A stretch of 64,000 nt of DNA, from the NCBI RefSeq assembly GCF_002999335.1, contig NW_020312137.1, positions 1 through 64,000 on the forward strand. The letters run 5' to 3'. Both the position numbers and the translations under genes were made by a program. Source of the stretch: Cyclospora cayetanensis (lineage: Eukaryota; Apicomplexa; Conoidasida; Eucoccidiorida; Eimeriidae). Position 1 is the stretch's first letter. Each line of letters begins with the position of its first letter. Of the stretch, positions 1 to 10,900 are shown piece after piece. The notes below the pieces were generated by a model that was not told the DNA's origin, did no database searches, and saw only the letters and a program-made list of their open reading frames with translations.

Positions 1-270
1 GGTGAATGGTAGTGGGGACGTGTGTGCAGGAGAGAGGGAGGTAGAGGGGGGGAGGTGCTGGGGAGCGAGAGGAGGGGGGGCGGGGGGGGGAGAGGGGGGG
101 GGAGGGGGGGGGACGAGGGGGGGGGGGGGGGGGGCGGGGGGGGGGGGGGGGGAGAGAGGGAGGGATGAAGAGGAGGGAGAGAGAGAGGGAGGGCGGAAGA
201 GGAGGGAGAGAGAGGGAGGGATGAAGAGGAGGGAGAGAGAGAGGGAGGGATGAAGCGGAGAGGCCCAGCA
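1..270. repeat. Purine-rich GGGA/GGGAGA low-complexity tract
   Basis: Nearly pure G/A strand asymmetry. It has a long poly-G core at about 68-150, followed by irregular GAGAGAGGGAGGGATGAAGAGGA units repeated at about 150-255. The 83-residue open frame across it is only Gly/Arg/Glu low complexity and is not a gene. Such G-runs could form G-quadruplexes, which is inference. Confidence 0.85.
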
Positions 271-400
271 AGGCAGTTCTAGCTTCGTATCCTAGCAGCA
301 GCTGCATACTCCTCTGCGGAGGGAGAAAGACCTCTCACTACTCCGGAGCAGACACGTCACTGAAAGGCGATGCGGAGAATGCTGTGTGCCTATGCTACAG

Positions 401-462
401 AGGCTGAGGATGCAGAGAAGCGTGCCGAGAAGGCCCTCCAGACGGTGGCTCAGCTCGCCAAG
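401..462 (+). CDS. Possible internal exon of an unidentified gene
   Basis: A short block between a plausible acceptor (TGCTACAG at 393-400) and a good donor (GTGAGT from 463) reads as a charged, helix-prone peptide, EAEDAEKRAEKALQTVAQ, ending in LAK. This looks like coiled coil. I could not find convincing partner exons on either side, so the gene is unnamed and the strand is not certain. If real, it would belong to a plus-strand gene convergent with the minus-strand gene ending at 1293. Confidence 0.25.
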
Positions 463-472
463 GTGAGTCTCT

Positions 473-1292
473 AGGGGCGTTTCGGAAAGGCTTTTTCTTA
501 CGGCCTGTCTCCAGTGGGGGGCTGCAGGAGCTGTTTCATGAAATAAGGCTCGCCTCCCTATGCTTTGTGCCTGCAGAAGAAAGTCTTCGCTCTTGCTTAA
601 ACAACTAGCGTCCTGCGCCGGGCACTAGCCACCCGAGTCAGACAGACGCCTATACGATTTTTCCCTCTTGCCTCCCGCCTGCTGCGCGAACCGCTGCTCG
701 GACGGCCAGCCAGCTAGCTAGCTAGCTAGCTAGCGAATTAGGTACTTTGCAGGGAAGCTGCCCCGGAACCAGCGAGCTATTTTGCTCTCTGTACGGCTAG
801 CCATGTGGCGCTAGCTGGGTGCTCGGCTTTTTGCGAGGGTGCACGCATGGCTAGCTGTTAGCTAGATGAAACGAAATATGAGAGAAGCCGGCTGGGCTTC
901 TGCAGGGAGCCCTTGCCTGGAGGTGCTCCTTGAGGGGGTATGCGGGGGATAAGAGAGGAAAAGGGTCCAGCACTGGGGCCTCATTTTCCCATGAGGGCCT
1001 CTCAAGTGTATCTTCGGGTAGTGTTGTATGTATGCAAGGCAGGCAGGCATGCATGCATGCATGCACGTGGCGTGGCACATGGGGGGTTCCCAAACAAAGG
1101 GCCCCCCTTTGATGCAAAAACTGTACAAGGGGGAGTTCTTGACGTGACTCTCCAAGACTTCCCTTTCTAATACTGATCGAAAAAGCCGTTTTCTATAGAA
1201 ACGAGTTGCGCCTGGTGGAGGGGGCCTCGCGACTGCGTCTTCGTGCAACTGTTGCTGCTCTTCCCGGAGAGGCGGCGGCTCCCTGCCTGCAG
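473..1292. other. Non-coding stretch with short repeats
   Basis: No supported exon. It holds a tandem CTAG tract at about 711-734, a run of alternating GCATGCATGC at about 1047-1064 and mixed-composition DNA. GCATGC is a known apicomplexan AP2-factor motif, but here it forms a simple tandem run, so a regulatory role is only a possibility. Confidence 0.4.
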
Positions 1293-4200
1293 CTAGGGGT
1301 CGGTGTTGTGTCTTGTCTGAAGCTGTGCGGCTGCTTCTTCCTGCTGCTTCTGATGCAGCTTCACGGCACTAAGGCAGGCGTGCAAGCGGCTGAGGGAGGC
1401 GTCGGGGGGGAATACCATTTCGGAGGCGTTGGGTGCCCCCACGAAGCCCGCTGTGGGGCAGCAATAGCAGCAGCAGCAACAGCAGCAACAACAGCAGCAG
1501 CAGCACGGAGTCCACACTTGCAGCTTCTCCCTTAGAGTGCGTGTTGTGGCTTGCTTGCCTGCCTGTCTGTCTGTCTGTCTGCTTGTCTGTCTGTCTGTCT
1601 GCCTGCTGCGCGGTACCTTAGGGCTTCTTCGCATTTGCGAGGCAGCTACCCGCCCCCTCCACGGCGGCGCCAAACACCACGCAGCAGAGAAGCACGTAGC
1701 TAGAATCTGAGGTTGCGAGTTCCCTTACCGAGACGAAGGAGGCACAGAAGGGGGGGATGGCAGCTGATCGTTTTCTTTATTTTAGGGTTATCCTGTGACG
1801 CAACGTGATGCGTTCGAAGCCTAGCGATTAGGTTCACGTAGGCGGTTTAGCACGGTGCGCTGAATAATTTCGCCTGGGAGGGGAAGGGATGCAGAGGGGA
1901 AAAGGGAGGGAAAAAGGAGCTGTTGATTTAAGGGAAGCCAAGAAAGTGCGTAGAATCCGAGGTTCACCAATTTGAGGCGTCTGTAGCGTTCGTCGTGGGG
2001 ATCGCTCGCAATGTTGGCTAGCAGTTTCGATACAACCCCCAAGCATTCGGCTGTGCATGCTGACCCCACAGAAGCGGTGAAAGAGGCCAGAGCTTCAGCT
2101 GCCTGCCTCACAAAGGCAGCAACACCGTTTCGCACTGTGCCAATCTCTCACTGGCTGCACGGCTGAAAGGCAGGAGGCCTCTTGCATCCTCCGCTGCAGC
2201 GTTGGCTAGCTTCCCCAAACGCTCCATACGGGGCAGCTAGCCGCCGCGGAGCTCTGACAACGTGCAGCAGCCTATCGCATGCCTTTCGACTCCTCGATCG
2301 CTCTCACCATGGCTTCTGTCTGAGGCAGCGGTGCGGAGAGTGGACTGCTCTGCATGCAGGAAGAACGCAACATGCAAGAACCCCAGCAGCAAAAGAAGGG
2401 CCTCAAAAGCACGCGCCTTTGCCACTGTTGCTGCGCGTCCTCGGCTGCCTTTTTTTAGCCACCTGGGAGGAAAAAAGCCTCGAGAGGCAGAGGCAAAAAG
2501 GCAAAAAGGCAGCAGCAGCAGCAGCCTGCCTGTTGCTCACAGCCCAGCATTTTTGTATCCCAAGACTGCAGCGTCTCTCACTACCTCCCCCCCCTTTCCG
2601 ACGCCTCTGAACCAAGAAGCCGCGTATCGAGGACGTACTGGTGAGGAGACAAGGAGAGGACCCGCATCGTCTATCAGGGATAATCCTCTTTCCGTGGGTT
2701 GCCGCATACCCCCCGTGAGGCGGTAAAGCTCTGTCACTACGGAGCTGTCGAGCTGCGTTGCACTCACGCCACACGTTCTGCCCCTTCTGCGTTTCTTCTT
2801 CTGGTGTCTCTCTGCGCGTCTCGCTGCGGCTCCTGCGGGGTAGGCCTCCTCAGCACGTGGCGCTTTTTCCCCGCTTCCTAACCGCCCCCCACAAATCCTC
2901 TCGCCCGCACTTACCCTGGCATAGTCTGCCTTCCGCTTCACGTGGGAAATCGCTTTAATGACGCCGAAGCCGCACATCACCAGGAAGCTCGCCGCAGCAC
3001 CCGGTGAAAGGACATCCCCGCAGGCGTCAAACACCTGCGGAAACGCATGCAAAAGCGGTTGGTGCAAGCCCGCCCTCGAACTCGTCAGACTTCGCGTTTA
3101 AATTGAGCCTGGTTGTTCATCGAGGACGCCTTCGCTTCGCATCGCCATGCCCCCCAGGCACGCCTGGAGAAGCCTCCGCAGAGTCTGACGGCAAGGCGTT
3201 CAACGGCTATTCAGCTTACGAGGACAGGCATGTTGTCGTCGTGCGCCTTCTGAATGCATGCCGCGGCTTCCGCATACGGGAAATGTCTCTGCTCGATGTT
3301 GAAGGGAACTTCCAGAACGGTAAAGCCCTCCTTCTTAAGGGCCTGCATCTTTGAAGCGCCGCGACATCCCGCAGGAGGAGGATCCAGCGAGATCAGCAGC
3401 TTCGCATACCGCCACAACAGGAGAAAGCAGCGAGGCAGACAGGTGTCTCTCAAGCGGAAAAAAATTGGAAGACACAGGGGGCCTGGGGACGAGACTCTTT
3501 TTACGCCACGCCAAGGGGTGTCAAAAAAGCAGCAACAGCAGCATAATGCAGCACAAGCAGCAGCAACAGCAGCATAATGCAGCACAGGGAGCAGCAACAG
3601 CAGCACAATGCAGCACAAGCAGCAGCAACAGCAGCATAATGCAGCACAGGGAGCAGCAGCAGCAGCATAATGCAGCACAGGGAGCAGCAGCAGCAGCATA
3701 ATGCAGCACAGGGAGCCGCAACAGCAGCACAATGCGGCACAGAGCAGCAGCAGCATAATGCAGCACAGGGAGCAGCAACAGCAGCATAATGCAGCACAGG
3801 GAGCAGCAACAATGCGGCACAAAGCAACAAGACATTTAGGGGATGCCTGCACCTGGATGCCGAAGTGTCGGAGAGCTTGCTGGTTGGTATAAACAATTCG
3901 AGCATCTGCCACGAAGAGCGCGAAGTGCTGCTTGGTGTCGTTTCCCATCTGAGTGCAACCCCCCCCCACACCGCACTATTCTGGCGGAAGCTTCTTTTGC
4001 ATGCATCAACACTTCTGCAATCCACCTCCCGTACACCGAAGGCGCATACTAGCCGAGAGAGACACACAGATACACACCACACAGACAAGCCCTCCTTCTT
4101 GGAGAGTTGAAGCTCCCACGACGCGAGGGGTGGCATGAGGGGCCCTATGGATTTTTGCTCCAAGCCAACCAAGCAGCGAGGGGGAAGAGGCGGAGAGGGT

Positions 4201-6676
4201 GTTACCAGGTGAGTGTTGGGGGGGATGATTTCCGTCGGTCCTGGCAGCAAGACATCTGAGGTTGTCAGGAGCAGGGAGTACCTCGGAATGAGCGTCTTAA
4301 TGCCGCCTGATCGCATGCAGAGGGTGCTTTTTTGGGGAAAATACCCTTATCGCGCGAAGCTTACGAGCAGAGAGAGGCTTCCGCTTAGAGAAATTACGAC
4401 TTACCGGCGAGCACAACAGCCTCCGTGCACTGCGTGTTGCTGTCTTGCAGGTACCGCAGAAACTGCAGCAGCAAGGGATCTTGATCCGACTCGCCGACGG
4501 CTACCACCTGAGAGAAGGCGCATGGAGCACACTGCTCGAAGGCTTCTGAGCACTTTTCCCTTCCCGTGCAAAAGCGTGGCAGCAGTCCTCAAAAATAACA
4601 GCCGCAAGTACAGGAAAAACAGCACACAGAGCACCCACCGTCTTGAGCTTGCACACTTGACGCAGCCATTGCTGCAGGTAGGGAGGCCCCCCTCCCTCCT
4701 CCGCTGCTGCTGCTGTTGCAGCAGCAGCTGCTGCTGTTGCACCAGCTGCTGCAGCAGGGGGGTTCCCTGCTGCGCTTGCCGCGGGGTCTGCCGCTGCATT
4801 TGCTGCAGTCGGAGTGGCCGCTGTTGTGTGGCTTCCTTGCGAGCAGATTCGATGCAGCGCAGCCGAAGCGAGGCGTTCTCTGTCGACTGCATCAACAACA
4901 ACACAGCACAGAGCAGCCTTCCCCACCTGAGCAGACGCCACTCTCCTCAAGGCGCTGAAAAGGCCTTGAATGCCTTCAACAGATCCTCTGCAGCAGTATC
5001 AGCTCACCTTTGCCGCCGGCTATCCGACCAGACTGCACATGCAGCGCAGCACACAGGGGCAGCCAACAAGCCGTATACCACCCCTTCCCCTGCTCGCAGT
5101 CAACAGCCTCGCTTTCGCTCCTTACAGCAGACACTCTGTGGCGCTCACCTCCAGCGAATTCGCTCTGAGGAGGCCTTCCTCGGAAGCGTCTCCTCGCAGC
5201 GCTGCTTCGCAGGAAGCCGCAGCAGCTGCCGAGGCAGAAGGCGAATCTGTCTTGCCTGCACAACTTGTGGCAGAGGCAGTATTGGCAGAGGCGTCAACAC
5301 TGCGCGTTTGTGGCAAGACTCTGTCCGTGCCAGTGGGGGGGGGCTGCCGCTTTTCGCAGTTCGCCGTTTCGATTTCCTTCGCCTCGCTGCCCCCGCTGCT
5401 GGCTTCTCCTTGCTGATCCTCCGAATGCTGCTGTTGAGCCTCCTGCTGCTGCCCTGCTGCTTCCTTCTCCTGCTGCTGCTGCAGCTTGGATGTCGACCGC
5501 AAGAATTTCAGCGTCTGCATGCGCATTCGGGGCCATATAAAGCCGCTGCTCCGAGCTGCAGGATTCGCAGCGGCAGAGCGAGACACCGGAGAACCTGCAG
5601 CAGTAATAACAGCGGAGGCAGTACTAGCAGTCGAGGCAGTACTAGCAGTAGAGGCAGTAACAGCAGTCGAGGCAGTAATAGCAGTAGAGGCAGTAACAGC
5701 AGTCGAGGCAGTAAAAGCAGTAGAGGCAGTAATAGCAGACCTAGTATTAGCAGTAGAGGCAGTAATAGCAGTAATAGCAGTCGAGGCAGTAATAGCAGTC
5801 GAGGCAGTAATAGCAGTAGAGGCAGTAATAGCAGTAGAGGCAGTAATAGCAGCAGAGGCAGTAATAGCAGTAGAGGCAGTAATAGCAGACCTAGTATTAG
5901 CAGTAGAGGCAGAAATATCAGTCGAGGCAGTAATAGCAGTAGAGGCAGTAATAGCAGTAGAGGCAGTAATAGCAGACCTAGTATTAGCAGTAGAGGCAGA
6001 AATATCAGTAGAGGCAGTAATAGCAGAGGCAGTTATAGCAGAGGCAGTAATAGCAGAGGCAGAAACAACAGAGGCAGTAATAGTAGAGGCAGTAATAGCA
6101 GACGTATTCTTAGCAGCAGAGGCAACATTAGCAGCAGAGGCAGCATTAGCAGCAGAGGCAGTAACAGCAAGAGAGAGCCAGCGTAGCAGGAGCTGCTGCC
6201 TTTATCACTCTGCCTCTGCTGTGTGTGCGTTGAATGCAGCGCTGCGTCTTAGGCGAAGTGTGGTCTTGCCTGCTGAGGTTTCGCAGCTTTGCTGCGCAGC
6301 ACTTTTATAGCGGCGTGGCAAACGATGAGGTTGCGCTTACGGGGTTGCTGCTTCGTGAGACTCAGCAGGGGGGGTGCCTCCCTGAAGTCTTGGAGAGCGC
6401 GCGCAACGTCAGAGCTTCCTCGCCACGGCGAGACGCCATAGTGGAGTCGAATTTCTGCTGCCTCGTGGGAGACGTTCCTCAGACTTGCGTCTGTGTTTTG
6501 GGTATGAAAGTCTTGAGTGGCTCCTCTGGAACCTCCTGCAGAGCACGAGGGTGCCCTGCAGTCGAAGACGATGGCTGCATGCTTCGCAGCTTTCCTGTTG
6601 ATGATGCAGTACACGAGGGAAGGCGAGGCGACTGTCCACCTTTTGTTGCCGCTGGCGAGGGTTTCCCGCAGGAGCA

Positions 6677-6711
<35 letters not shown>

Positions 6712-7646
6712 GGGGGGGAGGCGGCCGTGGCAGCAGCAGCAGCAGGGGGGGCGCAGGTGCTGCTGCTGCTGCCTCCTGCTGCTGCAAAAAAGCCTCGTGC
6801 AGCCCTACCCTTGTGGGAAGGCGCATCCTTGTAGGCGGGCGCGTTCTTGGAGGGGTGGCTTGGTCGCACACAGTTCTGCCCCATTGCTGCTGCTCTCCCA
6901 GTGTTGGCTGGAGCGGGGGAGGCGCTGCTGCCGCTGCTGCCGCTGCTGTGGCTGCGGGGGGTCTGTGAGTGGTGCTGCTTCGTGCGCGAGCCGTGTACTG
7001 ACGCCAGCGTGGCAGTCCGCGAAGGCGGCGAGGAAGACCTCTCTTCTGTCGTTGCCACCCTCTGAGTTAGCGTGTAGGATGAGGACGGTCAGAGAAATAC
7101 TCGCTGTTCAGCAGGAAGAAAGGCGCCGCTGCCTAGGATGGCGATTCGGCTGCAGTGCTCGCTTGTGGCTGCCGCCCTTGCGGGTCGTTACTGTTGCGGA
7201 TCTGCGGTATAGCTGCTCTGCCGGTCACAGAGGCGTTGAAACGCGCTTCGTCGTGATCAAAAATGCGCGAGAGCAGCTTCAGAGAGCTGGCAAGGCGTCA
7301 TCAGCGGCGGCTTTGTTCTTTTCGTCAGCGCCGTGCAGGACGGCTGCCCAGCGTGGCAGGCAGACCCCCCCGCTCGGGCAGGGGTGTGTACATGGGTAGA
7401 GGCGTTGTACGTCTTAGTTGCCGGAAATATCCACCTGCTTGACTCGATAAATGCTTGGCCTTGCAGAACGATCGTTTTTAAAGGACAAAGGAGCTGAACA
7501 TGTCGCACGCGCGCAGCGGCTGCCACTGCTGCTTGCCTTACACGGCTGCCATCCGCTGGCAGAAGGCGAGGCAGGGGGACGGAGGGGCCCCCCTGGATCG
7601 GAGGCTCTGCGGCTGGCTGGGTGTCTCCGCTTTTTTCGAGCACCAT
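1293..7646 (-). CDS. Rhodanese/dual-specificity-phosphatase-like protein with C-terminal PUB domain, probable pseudophosphatase
   Basis: Multi-exon minus-strand gene. The probable first exon (ATG at 7646) reads MVLEKSGDTQPAAEPP and ends in FIESS at a GT donor. A rhodanese-like start, ending AAIVFDCRA, lies near 6560-6650. A block LLLQFLRYLQDSNTQCTEAV near 4440-4510 fits the end of a rhodanese fold. Next comes a phosphatase-like stretch: GPTEIIPPNTHL (about 4206-4250), then ALFVADARIVYTNQQALRHF (exon ending 3853). It continues in LLISLDPPP to HDDNMPVL (3220-3399), then VFDACGDVLSPGAAASF (2915-3034). This aligns with the dual-specificity phosphatase fold, but the HCX5R loop reads FDACGDVL, so both catalytic Cys and Arg are missing. 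The C-terminus matches a PUB domain: ECLGVVSKLLANIASDPHDE plus YRRLKL (about 1975-2070), IIQRTVLNRLR, then ASEMVFPPDASLSRLHACL (about 1380-1425), with a stop at 1293. PUB domains bind the p97/VCP tail. Middle exons (about 4.6-6.6 kb) are low-complexity and their frames are uncertain. Confidence 0.55.
1557..1606. repeat. (CTGT)n microsatellite
   Basis: Tandem CTGT/CTGC units, directly downstream (plus sense) of a CAG/CAA tract at 1459-1505. On the minus strand the CAG tract supplies a CTG-rich pyrimidine stretch leading into the acceptor CCCCACAG of the last PUB exon, so it lies in an intron. Confidence 0.8.
3530..3818. repeat. CAG-rich minisatellite inside an intron
   Basis: About ten imperfect copies of a roughly 30-bp unit built from GCAGCAACAGCAGC, ATAATGCAGCACA and GGGA. 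It lies between the exons ending at 3853 and starting at 3399 of the minus-strand phosphatase-like gene, so it is intronic. It is open in several frames, giving Gln/His-rich or Cys/Leu-rich false proteins. Confidence 0.85.
5600..6175. repeat. AGTAATAGCAGTAGAGGC-type minisatellite, possibly coding
   Basis: About 30 imperfect units of AGTAATAGC / AGTAGAGGC, with three longer sub-blocks containing CCTAGTATTAGC (about 5732, 5890, 5978). All reading frames I checked stay open: plus frames give Ser-Arg-Gly-Ser-Asn or Glu-Ala-Val, minus frames give Thr-Ala-Ser-Ile, Leu-rich or Tyr-Cys runs. It lies within the span of the minus-strand gene, so it may be a low-complexity exon or an intron. The sequence cannot decide. 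Confidence 0.8.
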
Positions 7647-7908
7647 GAGAAGAACGCAATAGACGGCTCAAACCTGCGTGCTGAAGTCTTTCTTGCAGGG
7701 AGGGTTTAGGGAGTAAAGCCGAGACTCTCAGGTGTAGGGGTTCGAACGAGAGGCCTTGCTGGAGTCTCGCTCTCGCTCTCTTTTTCTCTCTTTCTCTGTC
7801 TGTCTGTCTGACTACGCACACTAGGAAGCAGGGAGGAGGCGCCAGGATATCCACTACTCCTCCGGCGACAGCGCCTTTCCGAGGTCGACAGCAGGAGTGA
7901 CAGGGAAG
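7647..7908. promoter_or_regulatory. Divergent promoter between the PUB-domain gene and CAND1
   Basis: The two predicted start codons face away from each other and are separated by only 262 bp. The space holds a pyrimidine-rich run (CTCGCTCTCTTTTTCTC followed by CTGT repeats, about 7766-7810) and no other coding signal. Both transcription start regions must lie here or in the adjacent 5' ends, which suggests coordinated expression. No defined transcription-factor motif was recognised. Confidence 0.45.
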
Positions 7909-10900
7909 ATGGCAACCAGGAAGTACAGCCTTCCCACTCTGCTGCAGCAGATGGACGACATTGATAGGGTGCGACCACAGACATCCACTGCGTTATTACT
8001 ACTACTACTACTACTATTAGTACTACTACTACTACTACTATTAGTACTACTACTACTACTACCACTACTACTACTACCACTATTAGTACTACTACTACTA
8101 CTACCACTACTATTAGTACTACCACTACTACTACTACTGCTGTTTCTATTACTCCTTCTACTTCTACTACTACTGCTAGTCCAGACACGCAAGAAGATGC
8201 CGCCGCTAAGCTGGATTTCCACGCAGTGCCATCGACGTGGGAAAAGCGCTGCAACGCTAGCAGGGCGATTTTCCGAGACAGACCACACCAGGCAGGCAGC
8301 CTGTCAAGGCATCCCCGAGCGCTGAGCACCTAGGAGGCTTGAGAACTTGAGGCTTGCGATTTCTTGCCACGTGCAGGACAGGCGGCTTATGGCAGCCTCA
8401 GACTTAACGGAGCTACTCATTCAAGATCCCCAGGTGAAGGCGTCGGAAAGAAGGTCTCCCGACTAGGGCATAGAATTCAGAAGCGCAGGCTTTTTTGCGA
8501 CTCCCATTCGGCCTGTGTGCCCTGTTGTTTGCAGAGCCGAGGTTCTGCATGGGAAGGCCGCGTGGCGAATGCGTTTCTCGAGCATCTGCGAGACGCCTCC
8601 ATCGACGTACAAGCCAACGCAGTAAGTTTTGCGGCACTCCAGACACTGCGCTACGGGGGCGGGTGTCTTGGGGTGCCCTCATAGGCTCTCTTTCAAGGCT
8701 TTGAATTTGTGGGACGTGCGGCACAGGTGCGCTGTGTTTCTCGGCTTTTTTTGTGTTTCTCTGTGGACACGACGAAGCGGCTGCTGCAGTCGCTCGCTGC
8801 AGCCACTGCCGACAGCAGCAGTCCGGTGAGAGACTTACATTGCACCTGTCTCAAAGGTGAGCTCCACGCGACGCGCTGCAAACCGACGCGCTGCAAGGCG
8901 ACGCGCTGCAAAGCGCGAGGTGACCTGGGCACTGTCTCTGTGAGCGCTCAGGCTTGCTGAACGAGATGCCAGCCTCGATGATTCCCACCGTCGTGACTGT
9001 CTTGATGCCCCCGTGAGACAGAGAGAGAGAGACGCAGAGCTCCGCTTTGCCCTTCCTCCCCGAAGCCTCTCAGAGAGTCCGCTAGCCTGCTTCCGAGAAG
9101 CGTCCAACGGTAGCTAGCTGCTGTCGAGGTTCTGATGAGTCTCTGTGGCGAGTGACTGCCTAGGCTGGTAAAGGGAGTTCACAGTTCCGAGGAAGCCGTG
9201 CAGAATGACGCCCTCGACCTCTTGGGCGATCTGCTGTCACGCTTCGGAGGCGCAGATGTTGGGGCAAACCTCTGGCCATCAACGCAGGCAGAGGCGGATC
9301 TGCCTGTACACCTGATGCAACTGCTGCACGGACCCCCACCCAAAGCCAGAAGAGCTGCGCGCTGCCTTGGCGGACTCACTGCTACCGTGAGGCTGCACGC
9401 CAAAAGAAAAACGACGCCACGCGGGGGTGTCTCTGCTTCGAGGCGCTGTAGGATCCTCGGAGGAGGGCCCCGACGCTCTAGGGTCGCATGCGGATCTTTG
9501 CTTGAACTCGTGCATCCGTATCAACAGTTGAATGTATGAATAAAAGTGCTGTTCGGACAATTGTACGCATATATGGACAGTACTTTCATAGATGTATGGA
9601 TGTAGGTATGTATGTGCGTAATAGTTCGTTCGTAGGTAGGTATGTATGAATGGATGCATGCATGCATGTAAAAGTGGATGTGTGTTATGTCTCTCTACAT
9701 AGATGTATGTATGTATGCATTGATGTATGTATGTGTGTGTATGTAGGTGTGTGTGTATATGTAGGTATGGATAGATGGGGGCACGGATGAGTGCATGTAC
9801 GGATGTAGGCGTGTGTGTGCATGCATTGATGTATGGATGTACGTAGAAGTGGATCTTATGGATGGATGTATAAATCGATGTGTGGGTGTGCTTTCGGCGC
9901 AGCTGCGGCCGGAAGAAGTGGCAGAGCTCGTTGAGTCGCTGATGTCGCCCCCTCAGCTGACTGTGGGATGCCTGGAGGCTCTTGGGGCAGTGTGCAAGCG
10001 CTGCAACACTATTGGCTTTAGCGGCAGCAGCAGCAGTGCGTGGGGCGGCAGAACGTCTCTGGTGGGCCTCATGCCGGCCATCTGCGTCTTCTTGTTCAAG
10101 GCTTTGGCTGCCATTCTCCGCGAGGAAGACTCTGCAAGCAGCACGAGCAGCACGAGCGCGGCTGCGGCAGGGGCTGCCGCCGCTGTAGAGCGCAGCATTG
10201 CAGCGCTGCCTGCTGCATGCGTTGGCGACGGCAGCAAGGAAGCAGCGGAAGCCGCTGTACGGACTTGTCCGCAGTTGCCTTCCGGAGGCACTCCGGAAGC
10301 TCTGCGAGCGCAGCGGCGTGCGTTGCTGCTAGCGGCCCTTGCCGCTTTGGAAGCAGCAGCGAACTTTTGCTGCTGCAGCGCTGCGCGGAAGGCCTTTGCT
10401 GCAGCGGATGCTTTGCTGGTGCCGCTGCTAAGGTACAACCCGAACATCTATGCGCCGCTCACTCCAGAGCAGCAGCAGCAGCAGCAGCGCCAAGAGGCGC
10501 AGCTGCTGCAGCAACTCTTGCAGAACCCTTTGAATGACCAGCTCGTGCAGCAGCTGCTTCAGGGGGGAGACACCGGCAGCAGCAGCGGCGGCAGCAGCAG
10601 CTGCGAGTTCGAAGACTTTGGTGACTTTGATCCAGGCTGCTCTTACGACGAGCATTTGGAGGATGCCGAAGACTCCTGGGGTATCAGGGCTGCAGCTCTC
10701 AAGGCAAGCACTGAACGTGCGACGGAGAAGGAGTGCCCCTACGGCCTCTTCGCTGCTGATGCAAGAGGAGTCTGCGTGCAAGCATGCGTCTTGCTGGGGC
10801 TTACGGTGTATCGTGCGAGCGGCGAGTGTCTTGTCTGCCTTGCAGGTGCTGGCAGCAGCGACTGGAACCTCGCCACGACGATATGCGCTTTATCCCGAGG

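Noticed and set aside
1047..1064. GCATGC run as an AP2 regulatory cluster
   Set aside because: It is a plain tandem dinucleotide-like run in a region with no supported gene start, so a regulatory call is not justified.
3501..4316. Cys/Ala-rich minus-strand frame of 271 codons
   Set aside because: The Cys/Ala/Leu repeats are the reverse of a CAG minisatellite in an intron. The two ends are kept as separate exons of the phosphatase-like gene.
4213..6186. 657-codon plus-strand frame rich in Ser-Arg-Gly-Asn
   Set aside because: It runs through minus-strand exons of the phosphatase/PUB gene and owes its length to the 5600-6175 minisatellite, which is open in every frame checked.
7706..8329. Val-rich or Ser/Asn-rich frames around (TAC)n, resembling a membrane protein
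   Set aside because: Microsatellite in CAND1 intron 1. The flanking CAND1 exons are clear on the plus strand.
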